Source: Pontibacter pudoricolor (GTDB taxonomy: Bacteria > Bacteroidota > Bacteroidia > Cytophagales > Hymenobacteraceae). Taken from it: a stretch of 64,000 bases of DNA. Below the pieces are notes generated by a model, which ran no database searches, was not told the DNA's origin, and worked only from the letters and a program-made list of their open reading frames with translations. This document shows, piece by piece, positions 50,422 through 61,001 of this stretch; positions within the stretch are counted from its first letter, which is position 1; the number at the start of each line of letters is the position of its first letter. The stretch spans positions 744,001 through 808,000 of the forward strand of contig NZ_CP048106.1 of assembly GCF_010092985.1 (NCBI RefSeq). The letters are read 5' to 3'. The position numbers and the translations under genes are program-made.

Positions 50422-50488
50422 CTTAACAAATCGCAACCTTAACGTATAAGTAAAGGTACATTAGTATCAAATTTCCATCTGAGAAAAG

Positions 50489-50514
50489 GCCGCGGCATTT
50501 GCTGCGGCTTTTTT
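50489..50514 (+). terminator. Terminator of the disordered-protein operon
   Basis: GCCGCGGC and GCTGCGGC pair over 8 bases around ATTT, followed by T6. Confidence 0.85.
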
Positions 50515-50589
50515 ATTGCTGCAGGCAGCGTGTTGTATATCCAGATAACTATAAATATATTTGACTATACACCTAAACTCGCTTTACGC

Positions 50590-51165
50590 ATGAAATTATT
50601 AAAGAGAATCGGATTCGGGCTGCTCGCACTGGTCTTGCTGCTCATTGCCGGCTCGTTGTTCATCTCCTCTAAATTAAAGGTAGAACGCTCTGTTGAAGTT
50701 GCGGCGCCTGCCGAAGCTGCTTTTGAGCAGGTAAACACGCTGCGTAACTGGGAGCAATGGTCGCCGTGGCACAAAATAGATCCGCATATGTTGCTAACGT
50801 ACAGCGGCCCGGATGGCGGACCTGGTTCCAGCTACAATTGGTTCAGCAAACACCCGGACGTTGGCGATGGCGAATTCAAGATCATCAACACGGAGCCTTA
50901 TAAAAAGATTGATGCTGAAATGCAGTTTGGGCCCAGCAATAAAGCTACCACCAACTATGTTTTTGAAGAAACCGCAAAAGGTACCCGCATAACATGGGCT
51001 ATGGAGTCTGAACTGGGCATGAACCCGGTTAATAAATTTTTTGGCATCCTGTTCCTGGATAAATATGTAGGCACCGATTTCGAGCGCGGCCTGAACAACA
51101 TGAAGCAGATCCTGGAAGCAAAACAATTACCGCAGCAGGACCCGCATGCAGGGCATGGACATTAA
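50590..51165 (+). CDS. SRPBCC-fold membrane-anchored protein
   Basis: 191 residues from the ATG at 50590 (MKLLKRIGFGLLALVLLLIA); the frame from 50530 is an extension. One N-terminal helix anchors a polyketide-cyclase/dehydrase (START-like) domain: KVERSVEVAAPAEAAFEQVN, NWEQWSPWHKIDPHMLLTYS, EETAKGTRITWAMESELGMN, and FERGLNNMKQILEAK. The His-rich end HAGHGH may bind metal. Such proteins bind hydrophobic ligands; ligand unknown. Same strand as the disordered proteins but separated by a terminator. Confidence 0.85.
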   Translation: MKLLKRIGFGLLALVLLLIAGSLFISSKLKVERSVEVAAPAEAAFEQVNTLRNWEQWSPWHKIDPHMLLTYSGPDGGPGSSYNWFSKHPDVGDGEFKIINTEPYKKIDAEMQFGPSNKATTNYVFEETAKGTRITWAMESELGMNPVNKFFGILFLDKYVGTDFERGLNNMKQILEAKQLPQQDPHAGHGH

Positions 51166-51324
51166 ACTATAGTTAGCTGCTTTTGCCCTCGCTTGTGTGA
51201 GTAATATCTCTGGCTATCGGTGTTAATGCGCGACAGTAACTATAGTTTCTGATGCTGTAGTTCCATAGCAGGAGACGCAAAATATTGCGTCTCTACACAC
51301 AATGCTTAACAACTGATAATTTGA

Positions 51325-51370
51325 ATCCTGTAAATCCTTACATCCTGTAAATCCTGATTCGGACAAAAAC
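51325..51370. repeat. AATCCT tandem module before a terminator
   Basis: AATCCTGTAAATCCTTACATCCTGTAAATCCTG, a run of 9-to-11-base variants, followed by ATTCGGACAAAAACAAAA, directly abuts the dapA terminator. The same arrangement precedes the terminators at 10004 and 21678. In those cases too it lies on the far side of the T run of a minus-strand gene. The rest of the gap 51166-51322 has CTATAGTT motifs only. Confidence 0.6.
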
Positions 51371-51402
51371 AAAAAAGCCAGGTTCATCACCTGGCTTTTT
51401 TG
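51371..51402. terminator. Bidirectional terminator, dapA side
   Basis: GCCAGG and CCTGGC pair with A6 and T6 runs on the two sides, so it works for the SRPBCC gene and for dapA. TTTTATAGTT follows. Confidence 0.85.
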
Positions 51403-51422
51403 TTTTATAGTTAAACTATAGT

Positions 51423-52295
51423 TTAGATCAGTTTATACAGCCTGTCGCGGAGGCCGGCAGATGCTTCAACCAATGGCATACGAACTGCAGGCTCGCAAAC
51501 ACCGAAACGCTCCAGCAGGGCTTTTACGCCAACCGGGTTGCCTTCTTCGTACATCAGCGGGTTAATGTCAACAAAGTCGTATAGCAATTGAGACGCTTTG
51601 GCAAAATCATAATTCAGGCCATGGCGGATCATATTGCTGAACTTCTCCGGGAAAGCGTTTGCCAGCACCGAGATAACACCAACTGCCCCAATCGAGATCA
51701 TCGGCAAGGTCAGTACGTCGTCGCCGGAGATCAGCATAAAGTCGGCTGGTTTGTGTTTGGCAATTGCCATACACTGCTCCAGATTACCCGATGCTTCTTT
51801 TATAGCTACTATGTTTGGGTGCGCAGCCAGTTTTAAAGTTGTTTCAGCGGTAACGTTGCTGCCTGTGCGGCCCGGCACGTTATACAAAATAACCGGCACC
51901 GGCGATGCATCGGCAATAGCCACATAATGCTGGTAAATGCCTTGCTGCGATGGCTTGTTATAGTATGGGCTCACCGAAAGGATGGCATCAATGCCATTAA
52001 GGTCGGTAGTAGCGAAGCTATTTAGCAGTTCCTGGGTGTTGTTGCCACCAAGACCGTATACCAACGGCACGCGCCCGTTAACGTGTTCTTTTATAGTTTG
52101 CAGTATCTGCTTTTTCTCTTCGGCTGTAGTGGTAACCGACTCGGCAGTGGTACCATTAATTACCAGGTAATCTACGCCGCCATCCAGCACAAAGTCCAGC
52201 AGCTTTTTAAGGCCGTTATAGTCTACAGCCAGGTCTTTTGTGAATGGCGTTACCAATGCTACGCCCGTTCCTTTTAATCTTTCCTGAATCATCAA
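51423..52295 (-). CDS. dapA: 4-Hydroxy-tetrahydrodipicolinate synthase
   Basis: 290 residues, standard length. Condenses pyruvate with aspartate semialdehyde in lysine/diaminopimelate synthesis. Marks: VDYLVINGTTAESVTTTAEE, SVSPYYNKPSQQGIYQHYVA, the Tyr of VILYNVPGRTGSNVTAET, and the Schiff-base Lys in NIVAIKEASGNLEQCMAI, then LISGDDVLTLPMISIGAVGV. All are intact. The start at 52295 (MMIQERLKG) fits. Terminator immediately downstream. Confidence 0.96.
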   Translation of the reverse strand: MMIQERLKGTGVALVTPFTKDLAVDYNGLKKLLDFVLDGGVDYLVINGTTAESVTTTAEEKKQILQTIKEHVNGRVPLVYGLGGNNTQELLNSFATTDLNGIDAILSVSPYYNKPSQQGIYQHYVAIADASPVPVILYNVPGRTGSNVTAETTLKLAAHPNIVAIKEASGNLEQCMAIAKHKPADFMLISGDDVLTLPMISIGAVGVISVLANAFPEKFSNMIRHGLNYDFAKASQLLYDFVDINPLMYEEGNPVGVKALLERFGVCEPAVRMPLVEASAGLRDRLYKLI

Positions 52296-52483
52296 TTTTA
52301 AATAAGAACTACGAAGTTCTGATTATGGATTGGTTTGTGCAAGTTTTTTAGTTTGTAACGTCTGGAGAACTACAGAAGGTGAGAATTTTCAGTACGAAAG
52401 TTTTCTAGAAGTACACATAATGATTTTTGCACTGCTAGTGAATCGAATTAGCCCGTTTCGGGCAATATATTATTATATACTGT

Positions 52484-53367
52484 TTACTGTTCCTCAAAAA
52501 AATCTTCATCAACCTGTTTAATCTCATATGTCGTTTTTACTTGGATTCCGACATTGAACTGATGCATTAAATCAACCAGCTTTTTTCCATCAATACAAAT
52601 AATTTTGTGGTGGCTGAACGAGCTTTTTCCAAGGCCTTACTATCAAATTCTGATGTGGTAACAAATACTCCTTTGTTGGTGTCGCCACTCATAGCGCCTA
52701 TGAAATTTCTAATATTAGTCTCTCTTACTTTGCCATCATTAAATCTTTTAGCCTGTATATAGATCTTATCCAAGCCAAGCTGGTCTTCATTAATAATTCC
52801 ATCAATTCCACCATCACCCGACTTTGCCGTTTCAATATATTCGCCGTAACCCATTTTTTTCAAAAGTCTCAAAACAACTTTTTCAAAAAAGTATGGATTA
52901 GTCCCTTTAAGTTTCGTCAATAATTCAATTTTTACATCATCATCTATTCTCTTTACACCTTCGTCTATTAAGTCCTGCGGTGAGGAAAGATTGGCTTCAG
53001 GAATTGCATTTGAAAGAGATTTAGGAGCTTCCTGCTTATAAAAGTTAAATAATGAGGATTCATTTTCAAGGTCTCGCACCGTTAAGCTTGCTGAGTGACT
53101 TTTCCCCTTTTCTGTTATTTGAACATAGCCTCTTTCAGGAAAAAATACATAACCACCCTTCTTTAAATACGATTTCCCCCAAGCTATTCTATTGTCAATT
53201 AGTAGATCGCCTGATTTTGTTTTTTGTTTGAGTTGATCTTCGGTTAATTCAGAATAAAATCTAGTTTTTACTTCGTCGATTAAATCACGAGTCTTCAAGA
53301 TTTTATCAGTCTTAAGAATTTCTAATATCGGTAAAAACGTTTCGTCAAATTTCGGAATATCCATCAC
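52484..53367 (-). pseudogene. Mrr-like restriction endonuclease with a 3' frameshift
   Basis: The open frame 53367-52567 codes for 266 residues and stops with the out-of-family end LFVLMEKSWLI. One base later the other frame runs on as KIICIDGKKLVDLMHQFNVG, then IQVKTTYEIKQVDEDFFEEQ, to a stop at 52484-52486, exactly the ending of Mrr proteins. The shift lies at the T4 run 52603-52606 (A4 on the coding strand); five A's would restore it. Before that, the N-terminal winged-helix part (LIDEVKTRFYSELTEDQLKQ) and the nuclease core (YIETAKSGDGGIDGIINEDQ, LDKIYIQAKRF with D..QxK) are intact. Mrr cuts modified DNA. About 40 residues are lost; activity is doubtful. Confidence 0.85.
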
Positions 53368-53417
53368 TGCTTTGGTGTTGCTTTAAAGAGCAAATAGCTA
53401 TTTTACGTATGCCCGGT

Positions 53418-53531
53418 CCTTGCTGGTGAAAACACGTAGCAAGGGCCGCTTTTTTACTGCCGTTGTTGGTGTTCTCACCAACAACTATACTCCCGCCAGA
53501 TTTCTTGCTGGTGAAAACACACAGCAAAGGC
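53418..53531. repeat. Three-hairpin repeat, GGTGAAAACAC family
   Basis: Hairpin 1 CCTTGCT...AGCAAGG (53418-53444) and hairpin 3 TTGCTG...CAGCAA (53505-53527) share the loop GGTGAAAACAC; hairpin 2, GTTGTTGGTG-TTCT-CACCAACAAC (53462-53485), has 10-base perfect arms with a related inner sequence GGTG/CACC. It fills the gap between the Mrr-like gene and the LytTR regulator gene. Confidence 0.6.
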
Positions 53532-53561
53532 AATTATTCATTACTCATTCGTAATTAATCA

Positions 53562-54299
53562 TTACATAATATTATTCTCTTCCACCCACTTCAGGAACTG
53601 GTCTTTGTAGACTTCGCCTATCGGAATTTCTTTCTGGCCTATGCGGATGCGGCTTTTCTCGATGCTGTCGATTTTCGGTAGGGAAACTATAAACGAGCGG
53701 TGCACGCGCAGGAATTTAGAATCAGGTAGTTTCTCCATCATCTTGTTCATGGATAGCAGTGTAATGATCTTCTGGTCTTTGGTCTGGATGATCACGTAAT
53801 CCTTCAGGCCTTCGATCCAGAGTATGTCTTTAAAATCAACGCGTATAGTTTTGTAGTCAGCCTTCACAAACATGAACTCCTGCTCGGGTGCCGGGGAGGC
53901 CTGCGTAATTATAGTTTGTTCAGCCTGCTTCGGATGACGCTGCTGCATACGCTCCTGCGCTTTGGTAACTGCCTTCAGAAAACGGTCGAAGGGGATAGGC
54001 TTGAGCAGGTAATCGACGGCATCGTGGTTAAAGCCTTCCATGGCATACTCAGGGTAAGCTGTCGTAAAAATTACAAGCGGCTGGTTTTTCAGAATGTTCA
54101 GGAACTGTATACCGGTCAGCTCGGGCATTTCAATATCCAGGAACATCAGGTCTACCTGTTCTTCCTGCAACACTTGCATGGCTTCAGTAGCGCTGGAGCA
54201 GGTTTTTACCAGTTGCAGAAAAGGTAGCTTACTGATGTAACTTTCGAGTATGTCGAGGGCAAGAGGTTCGTCGTCTACGGCGATGCAGCGGATGATCAT
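53562..54299 (-). CDS. LytTR-family response regulator
   Basis: 245 residues. Receiver domain with acidic pair CIAVDDEPLALDILE, phosphorylated Asp in VDLMFLDIEMPELTG, then DAVDYLLKPIPFDRFLKAV; LytTR DNA-binding domain (about 140-245) with FMFVKADYKTIRVDFKDILW and FLRVHRSFIVSLPKIDSIEK, SRIRIGQKEIPIGEVYKDQF. It follows its kinase gene by 3 bases, so the two are a unit. Targets not readable; family members act on envelope and polysaccharide genes. Confidence 0.94.
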   Translation of the reverse strand: MIIRCIAVDDEPLALDILESYISKLPFLQLVKTCSSATEAMQVLQEEQVDLMFLDIEMPELTGIQFLNILKNQPLVIFTTAYPEYAMEGFNHDAVDYLLKPIPFDRFLKAVTKAQERMQQRHPKQAEQTIITQASPAPEQEFMFVKADYKTIRVDFKDILWIEGLKDYVIIQTKDQKIITLLSMNKMMEKLPDSKFLRVHRSFIVSLPKIDSIEKSRIRIGQKEIPIGEVYKDQFLKWVEENNIM

Positions 54300-54302
54300 A
54301 GT

Positions 54303-55325
54303 TTAGGTGTGTTTAGGTGTGTGGAAGTATAGTTTCATGGAGGCGTAAAATACACCGTCCTTTTCTTCAAAAGTTAGCTTATGCCGGTTAGGGTAAAGCA
54401 ATTTCAGGCGTTGGCGTAAATTCTCGAGCCCGATGCCGCCAAATTCACGTTTCTTATGCGTGCTTATATTATTGGCTGTACTAAAATGGAGTTCGCTATC
54501 GGTAACCTTCAGGTTAATAATTATCCCGATCTCGTTCTTACTTACCAGGCCGTGTTTAAAAGCATTTTCAACCAGGGTCATCATCAACATCGGGGCAATC
54601 TGTTTGCCTTCAATATCACCTTCAACATTAAACTGCAGACTTGTATGTTCGCGTAGCCGAAGCTTTTGCAGGTCTATAAAGTTGTTGATGTGCTCCACTT
54701 CCTTTTGCAGGCTTACCAGCGTATCGTTGCTCTCATACAACATATAGCGCATCAGCAGCGAAAGTTTCATAATGGCATCCGGCGTTTCCGGCGACTGCTT
54801 GTAGGCCAGCGAGTAAATGTTGTTGAGCGTATTAAACAGGAAGTGGGGGTTAACCTGCGATTTTAAGAAGGCCAGTTCTGCCACCAGTTTCTGGTTTTCG
54901 AGCTCTTTGTTACGGCGTTCGTTGCGTATGTAATTGCCGGTTACTTTTAAGCCTGAGCTTATAAAAACCAATACCAGGCCACCCAAACCGTACTGCAGTA
55001 AACGCTCCGAAGTAAATACGGCTTTCATATTCGGGTTAAACTCTCTGAAAAGGTAAAAATCAAGCGGGGATTTCACCAGACCATATAGCAGGAGCAGGGC
55101 CAGAACATTGGCTATGTACAGCATCAGCTTGTTTCGTGCCAGGTATTTGGGAATCAGGTACGACCAGTTTACATAAAAAATGAGAAGCCAGAAAGCCAGG
55201 CCTACTACCACATCCAGCACACGATGTGGCGTAAGCGCTTTGTTACCATTAATATAATACAGCACCCAGGCCCCGAAAGCAAGCCATACAAGAACATGCA
55301 ACACGATCTGGAATCGCTTTTTCAT
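54303..55325 (-). CDS. LytS/YpdA-type sensor histidine kinase
   Basis: About 340 residues from the ATG at 55325 (MKKRFQIVLHVLVWLAFGAW); an ATG at 55361 is less likely. Four membrane helices (about 7-24, 42-62, 73-88, 115-135), then the His_kinase domain with the phospho-His in LKSQVNPHFLFNTLNNIYSL, and an HATPase part with LVENAFKHGLVSKNEIGIII, FGGIGLENLRQRLKLLYP. No extracellular sensing domain, so it senses in the membrane. Upstream of the LytTR regulator on the same strand. Confidence 0.92.
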   Translation of the reverse strand: MKKRFQIVLHVLVWLAFGAWVLYYINGNKALTPHRVLDVVVGLAFWLLIFYVNWSYLIPKYLARNKLMLYIANVLALLLLYGLVKSPLDFYLFREFNPNMKAVFTSERLLQYGLGGLVLVFISSGLKVTGNYIRNERRNKELENQKLVAELAFLKSQVNPHFLFNTLNNIYSLAYKQSPETPDAIMKLSLLMRYMLYESNDTLVSLQKEVEHINNFIDLQKLRLREHTSLQFNVEGDIEGKQIAPMLMMTLVENAFKHGLVSKNEIGIIINLKVTDSELHFSTANNISTHKKREFGGIGLENLRQRLKLLYPNRHKLTFEEKDGVFYASMKLYFHTPKHT

Positions 55326-55361
55326 TGTAACTTCAGGGAACACAAAGGGTAATGCGCTCAA

Positions 55362-55820
55362 GCTAATAACGTATTAATGATGGAAACTATAGGAGTTGTA
55401 ACAAAAGCCCGTTAAACTCTTCAGGTTAAAGATAAATAAAATAAATACAGGAATAACTATACTTGCACCCGCACTCTGCCAACACAAGGTAAATTACTAC
55501 AAAGCTGATTTCTTGGGTGATAAACTGCCTATTAATATCCAGGCTTTTATATTGACTCCAGACCTGGAGTATTTTTATCTGCCAACTGTGTATTCTATCA
55601 GATTAATTTTTGCTCGGCTGCTTTCTATAGTTTGTCTATAGTTTGAGGCTGTTGGTATAATGTATTTTGTTGAGAATTAAATGTTGCTTCTTTTGTATGT
55701 AATCAGTTGCCGGGAAGCATGCTGCAGTGTTTGCCGGTACCTGATGCTTAATAATATTTGTTTGTTGTTTGTTTTTGCAAATAGCGCCACTTGTAGAACA
55801 GGTGGCGCTATTTTTTATAG
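55362..55820. other. Gene-free gap with an operator-like dyad
   Basis: No coding frame is supported. At 55555-55570 there is a perfect 7-base dyad ACTCCAG-AC-CTGGAGT, preceded by TTG. CTATAGTTTG motifs occur at about 55624-55645. The ligA terminator lies at 55780-55812. Confidence 0.45.
55780..55812. terminator. Terminator after ligA
   Basis: AATAGCGCCAC and GTGGCGCTATT pair perfectly over 11 bases. T6 follows on the plus strand; on the ligA strand the tail is weaker (TTTGC). TATAGTT follows the plus-strand T run. Confidence 0.75.
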
Positions 55821-58900
<3,080 letters not shown>

Positions 58901-58914
58901 CAAGCACCGGAAAC

Positions 58915-58946
58915 AAACCAGCCACCCGAAGGTGGCTGGTTTGTAT
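58915..58946 (-). terminator. Terminator of the DUF4920 gene
   Basis: ACAAACCAGCCACC (58915-58928) and GGTGGCTGGTTTGT (58933-58946) form a 14-base perfect stem with a CGAA tetraloop. The T-rich tail is short on the minus strand (TTTCC). Confidence 0.75.
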
Positions 58947-58958
58947 TAAACTATTGGT

Positions 58959-59453
58959 CTATTTGATCTTTACCCCATCGGCAACAAAGCGGAGTTCTTC
59001 TTTAGGGGAATTGATTGCACGTATCTCGGCAGCAGATTTACCGGCATCTTCGGCATAGTGTCGTTGGTCGTCCACTGAAATTACTTCTCGTTTAGCGGTT
59101 CCTGTAAATACCACTGTTTTACCTTCCAGGTTCTCTACCGGCAAAAAGAAACCATAGTCCCGGAAAGTAACTTTCATGGTACTGTTATCGGCAAGTTTTA
59201 CATCCATCCAGCAACCTTTGGACTGGCAACTCTCTACAATTACGCCGCTTACGGTAGCCTTTACCGAATCCTGATCGCTTATAGCATCCTCAAGTTGTGT
59301 AACTGAAAGCGTGTTTTGTTCTGTGAAATCTGATCCGTACACATTGGCTTCAGCTGTTGTAGCTGGTTTTTCAGTAACATCGTTTGTAGTCTGTTGCTGG
59401 CAGCTAAAAAGCAATGTACTTAACAGTAAAGCAGAAAGTAAGGTCTTGATCAT
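58959..59453 (-). CDS. DUF4920 lipoprotein
   Basis: 164 residues from the ATG at 59453 (MIKTLLSALLLSTLLFSCQQ), with Cys18 after LLFS as the lipidation site. An earlier in-frame ATG at 59489 is not needed. The OB-like DUF4920 domain reads SVTQLEDAISDQDSVKATVS, GVIVESCQSKGCWMDVKLAD, and MKVTFRDYGFFLPVENLEGK. The CxxxGCWM motif is typical and could bind metal. Function unknown; homologues are envelope proteins in Bacteroidota. Single gene. Confidence 0.88.
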   Translation of the reverse strand: MIKTLLSALLLSTLLFSCQQQTTNDVTEKPATTAEANVYGSDFTEQNTLSVTQLEDAISDQDSVKATVSGVIVESCQSKGCWMDVKLADNSTMKVTFRDYGFFLPVENLEGKTVVFTGTAKREVISVDDQRHYAEDAGKSAAEIRAINSPKEELRFVADGVKIK

Positions 59454-59556
59454 GTGCGCTGTTGTGTTGTTGGGCTGTAAATATAGCAAACTACTATGTA
59501 TATCCTACTCTCCTCATATTCAGTAACTCCGCAATTTTATAGCGCCGGCTTTCAGG

Positions 59557-60132
59557 TTAGTATTGATCTACCCAGCGGGCATTACTGATGTTAATGAGCA
59601 GGCGGCCTGTTAAAACGGGCAGGTACCGGACAGGGATACTGGCTTCAAAATTGGCAAGCATTATATCGAAATTAGTGCCGAAGCTAAGCCTGTTCCTGTC
59701 TGGTACAAAAACAATGGGTACACGGGTTTGGTTGGTTATACCCTGTAAGGTAATGTATGTGCGTTGGTTCAGTGGCTCGGCATAAGAGCGTTCGCTGTTG
59801 ATGATTTCTTCCGGTACATCGATCTCAAAGGTAAGCTCCGGGAACTTGGCACCGTACAACACCTCGTAAGCCATAGTTGGTGGAATGGTGTCGCTGGTAG
59901 GTAATAACGAATTTATAAGAACACTACACTCCAGCTGGTCGGTAAGCCGGTTGTATCGCACCAGCAACGATGGAGATTTGAACTCATAACGGCCATTAGG
60001 GCTCTCTAACACTACTGTTATATAGTTATTGGCCGTATAGTTAATGCGGGTTTGTGCCCTTACCTCCACTATAGCGGAAACCATTATCACAAGCAGGCAA
60101 ATTATTGAAAGGAGTAGATTTTTATAATGCAT
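59557..60132 (-). CDS. Secreted YceI-like hypothetical protein
   Basis: 191 residues with a signal peptide (about 1-26, cleaved after VRAQ) and a beta-rich body. The segment FPELTFEIDVPEEI and the end FGTNFDIMLANFEASIPVRY resemble the later strands of YceI lipocalin-like proteins, but the match is weak. No cysteines after the first 25 residues other than one (LECSVLINS). Monocistronic by position, 67 bases upstream of the DUF4920 start in the same direction, possibly sharing transcription with it. Confidence 0.55.
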   Translation of the reverse strand: MHYKNLLLSIICLLVIMVSAIVEVRAQTRINYTANNYITVVLESPNGRYEFKSPSLLVRYNRLTDQLECSVLINSLLPTSDTIPPTMAYEVLYGAKFPELTFEIDVPEEIINSERSYAEPLNQRTYITLQGITNQTRVPIVFVPDRNRLSFGTNFDIMLANFEASIPVRYLPVLTGRLLINISNARWVDQY

Positions 60133-60372
60133 AATACCTCCGGGATTAAATTATTCTTTTTAACGGATGCCGGTCTGGTAAGGTAGGTACTGCAAACTAT
60201 ATTTTTCAGGCTGATCAAACCATAGCTTTATAGATCGATTAGGGACCGGCTTTTACAAAACTATATTTATCTCCTGGTATGCAAAACAAAGCTGTTTGCG
60301 TATAGGTATATAAACGTGAAGTGTAATATTGACCTTTTCTGCTGGTATACTGCCGGTTGTAGTATAATATAA

Positions 60373-60999
60373 ATGGATTCAGATAAAAAAAATAAAGTAG
60401 GCTCCAGGCAACTCTCTGCTTTTAAGCAAATAGAGCGGATGCACCCCATCAGGATGCTGCTTTACCTGAGCATGGTCGGCATAGGAGTATTGTTCCTTAT
60501 CTTGCTGATCGCTTTTATCCGGACCGGTGGATTTATGACGGAGGATGTACAGCTTCCTAAATTCTTCAGCGTTGGTACGATATTGCTGCTGCTGAGTAGT
60601 TATACAATGAGCCGCATACCCGGCATCTACAAAAAAGATAAACTCCATAAAATGACGCGTTACCTGGGTGGTACGCTGGTACTGAGCTTACTATTTGTGG
60701 GCGCCCAGCTACTGGGCTGGCGCGAAATGACTGCAGCGGGCATCACCTTCACCGGGAAAGCTTCTGGCACGTACCTTTATCTTATCTCGGCGCTACACAT
60801 CCTGCATTTGGTAGGAGGGGTGATCTTTCTGTTTTTCCTGTTCCTTAAAACAGCTCATGTAGCTGCTGACAGTGTTAGGAGCCTGATCTTTATACGGGAT
60901 CCGTATCGTCACTTACAATTATCGATGCTGGCAGGTTACTGGCATTTTCTTGATTTTATGTGGCTTGGGCTATACCTGGTTTTCCTGTTCATGTTCTAA
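60373..60999 (+). CDS. Heme-copper oxidase subunit III-like protein
   Basis: 208 residues, five membrane helices, typical of the short subunit III of bacterial cytochrome c oxidases: MLLYLSMVGIGVLFLILLIA, LLLLSSYTMSRIPG, LGGTLVLSLLFVGAQLLGWR, YLYLISALHILHLVGGVIFL, and AGYWHFLDFMWLGLYLVFLF. The HxxH of LHILHLVGG and YWHFLDFMW are family marks. Subunits I and II are not nearby. The gene lies between a hypothetical protein and a surface protein, so it is a stray copy rather than part of an oxidase operon. Confidence 0.88.
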   Translation: MDSDKKNKVGSRQLSAFKQIERMHPIRMLLYLSMVGIGVLFLILLIAFIRTGGFMTEDVQLPKFFSVGTILLLLSSYTMSRIPGIYKKDKLHKMTRYLGGTLVLSLLFVGAQLLGWREMTAAGITFTGKASGTYLYLISALHILHLVGGVIFLFFLFLKTAHVAADSVRSLIFIRDPYRHLQLSMLAGYWHFLDFMWLGLYLVFLFMF

Positions 61000-61001
61000 A
61001 G

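Noticed and set aside
52484-53367. A restriction-modification locus
   Set aside because: The Mrr-like gene has no methylase or specificity gene next to it, and Mrr is a stand-alone type IV enzyme; it is also frameshifted.
55551-55580. A classical -35/-10 promoter of MerR type
   Set aside because: Bacteroidota sigma factors use TTG/TAnnTTTG rather than TTGACA/TATAAT, and no gene follows in the right direction.
60373-60999. Part of a complete cytochrome oxidase operon
   Set aside because: Subunits I and II and assembly genes are absent on both sides; only the subunit III-like gene is present.
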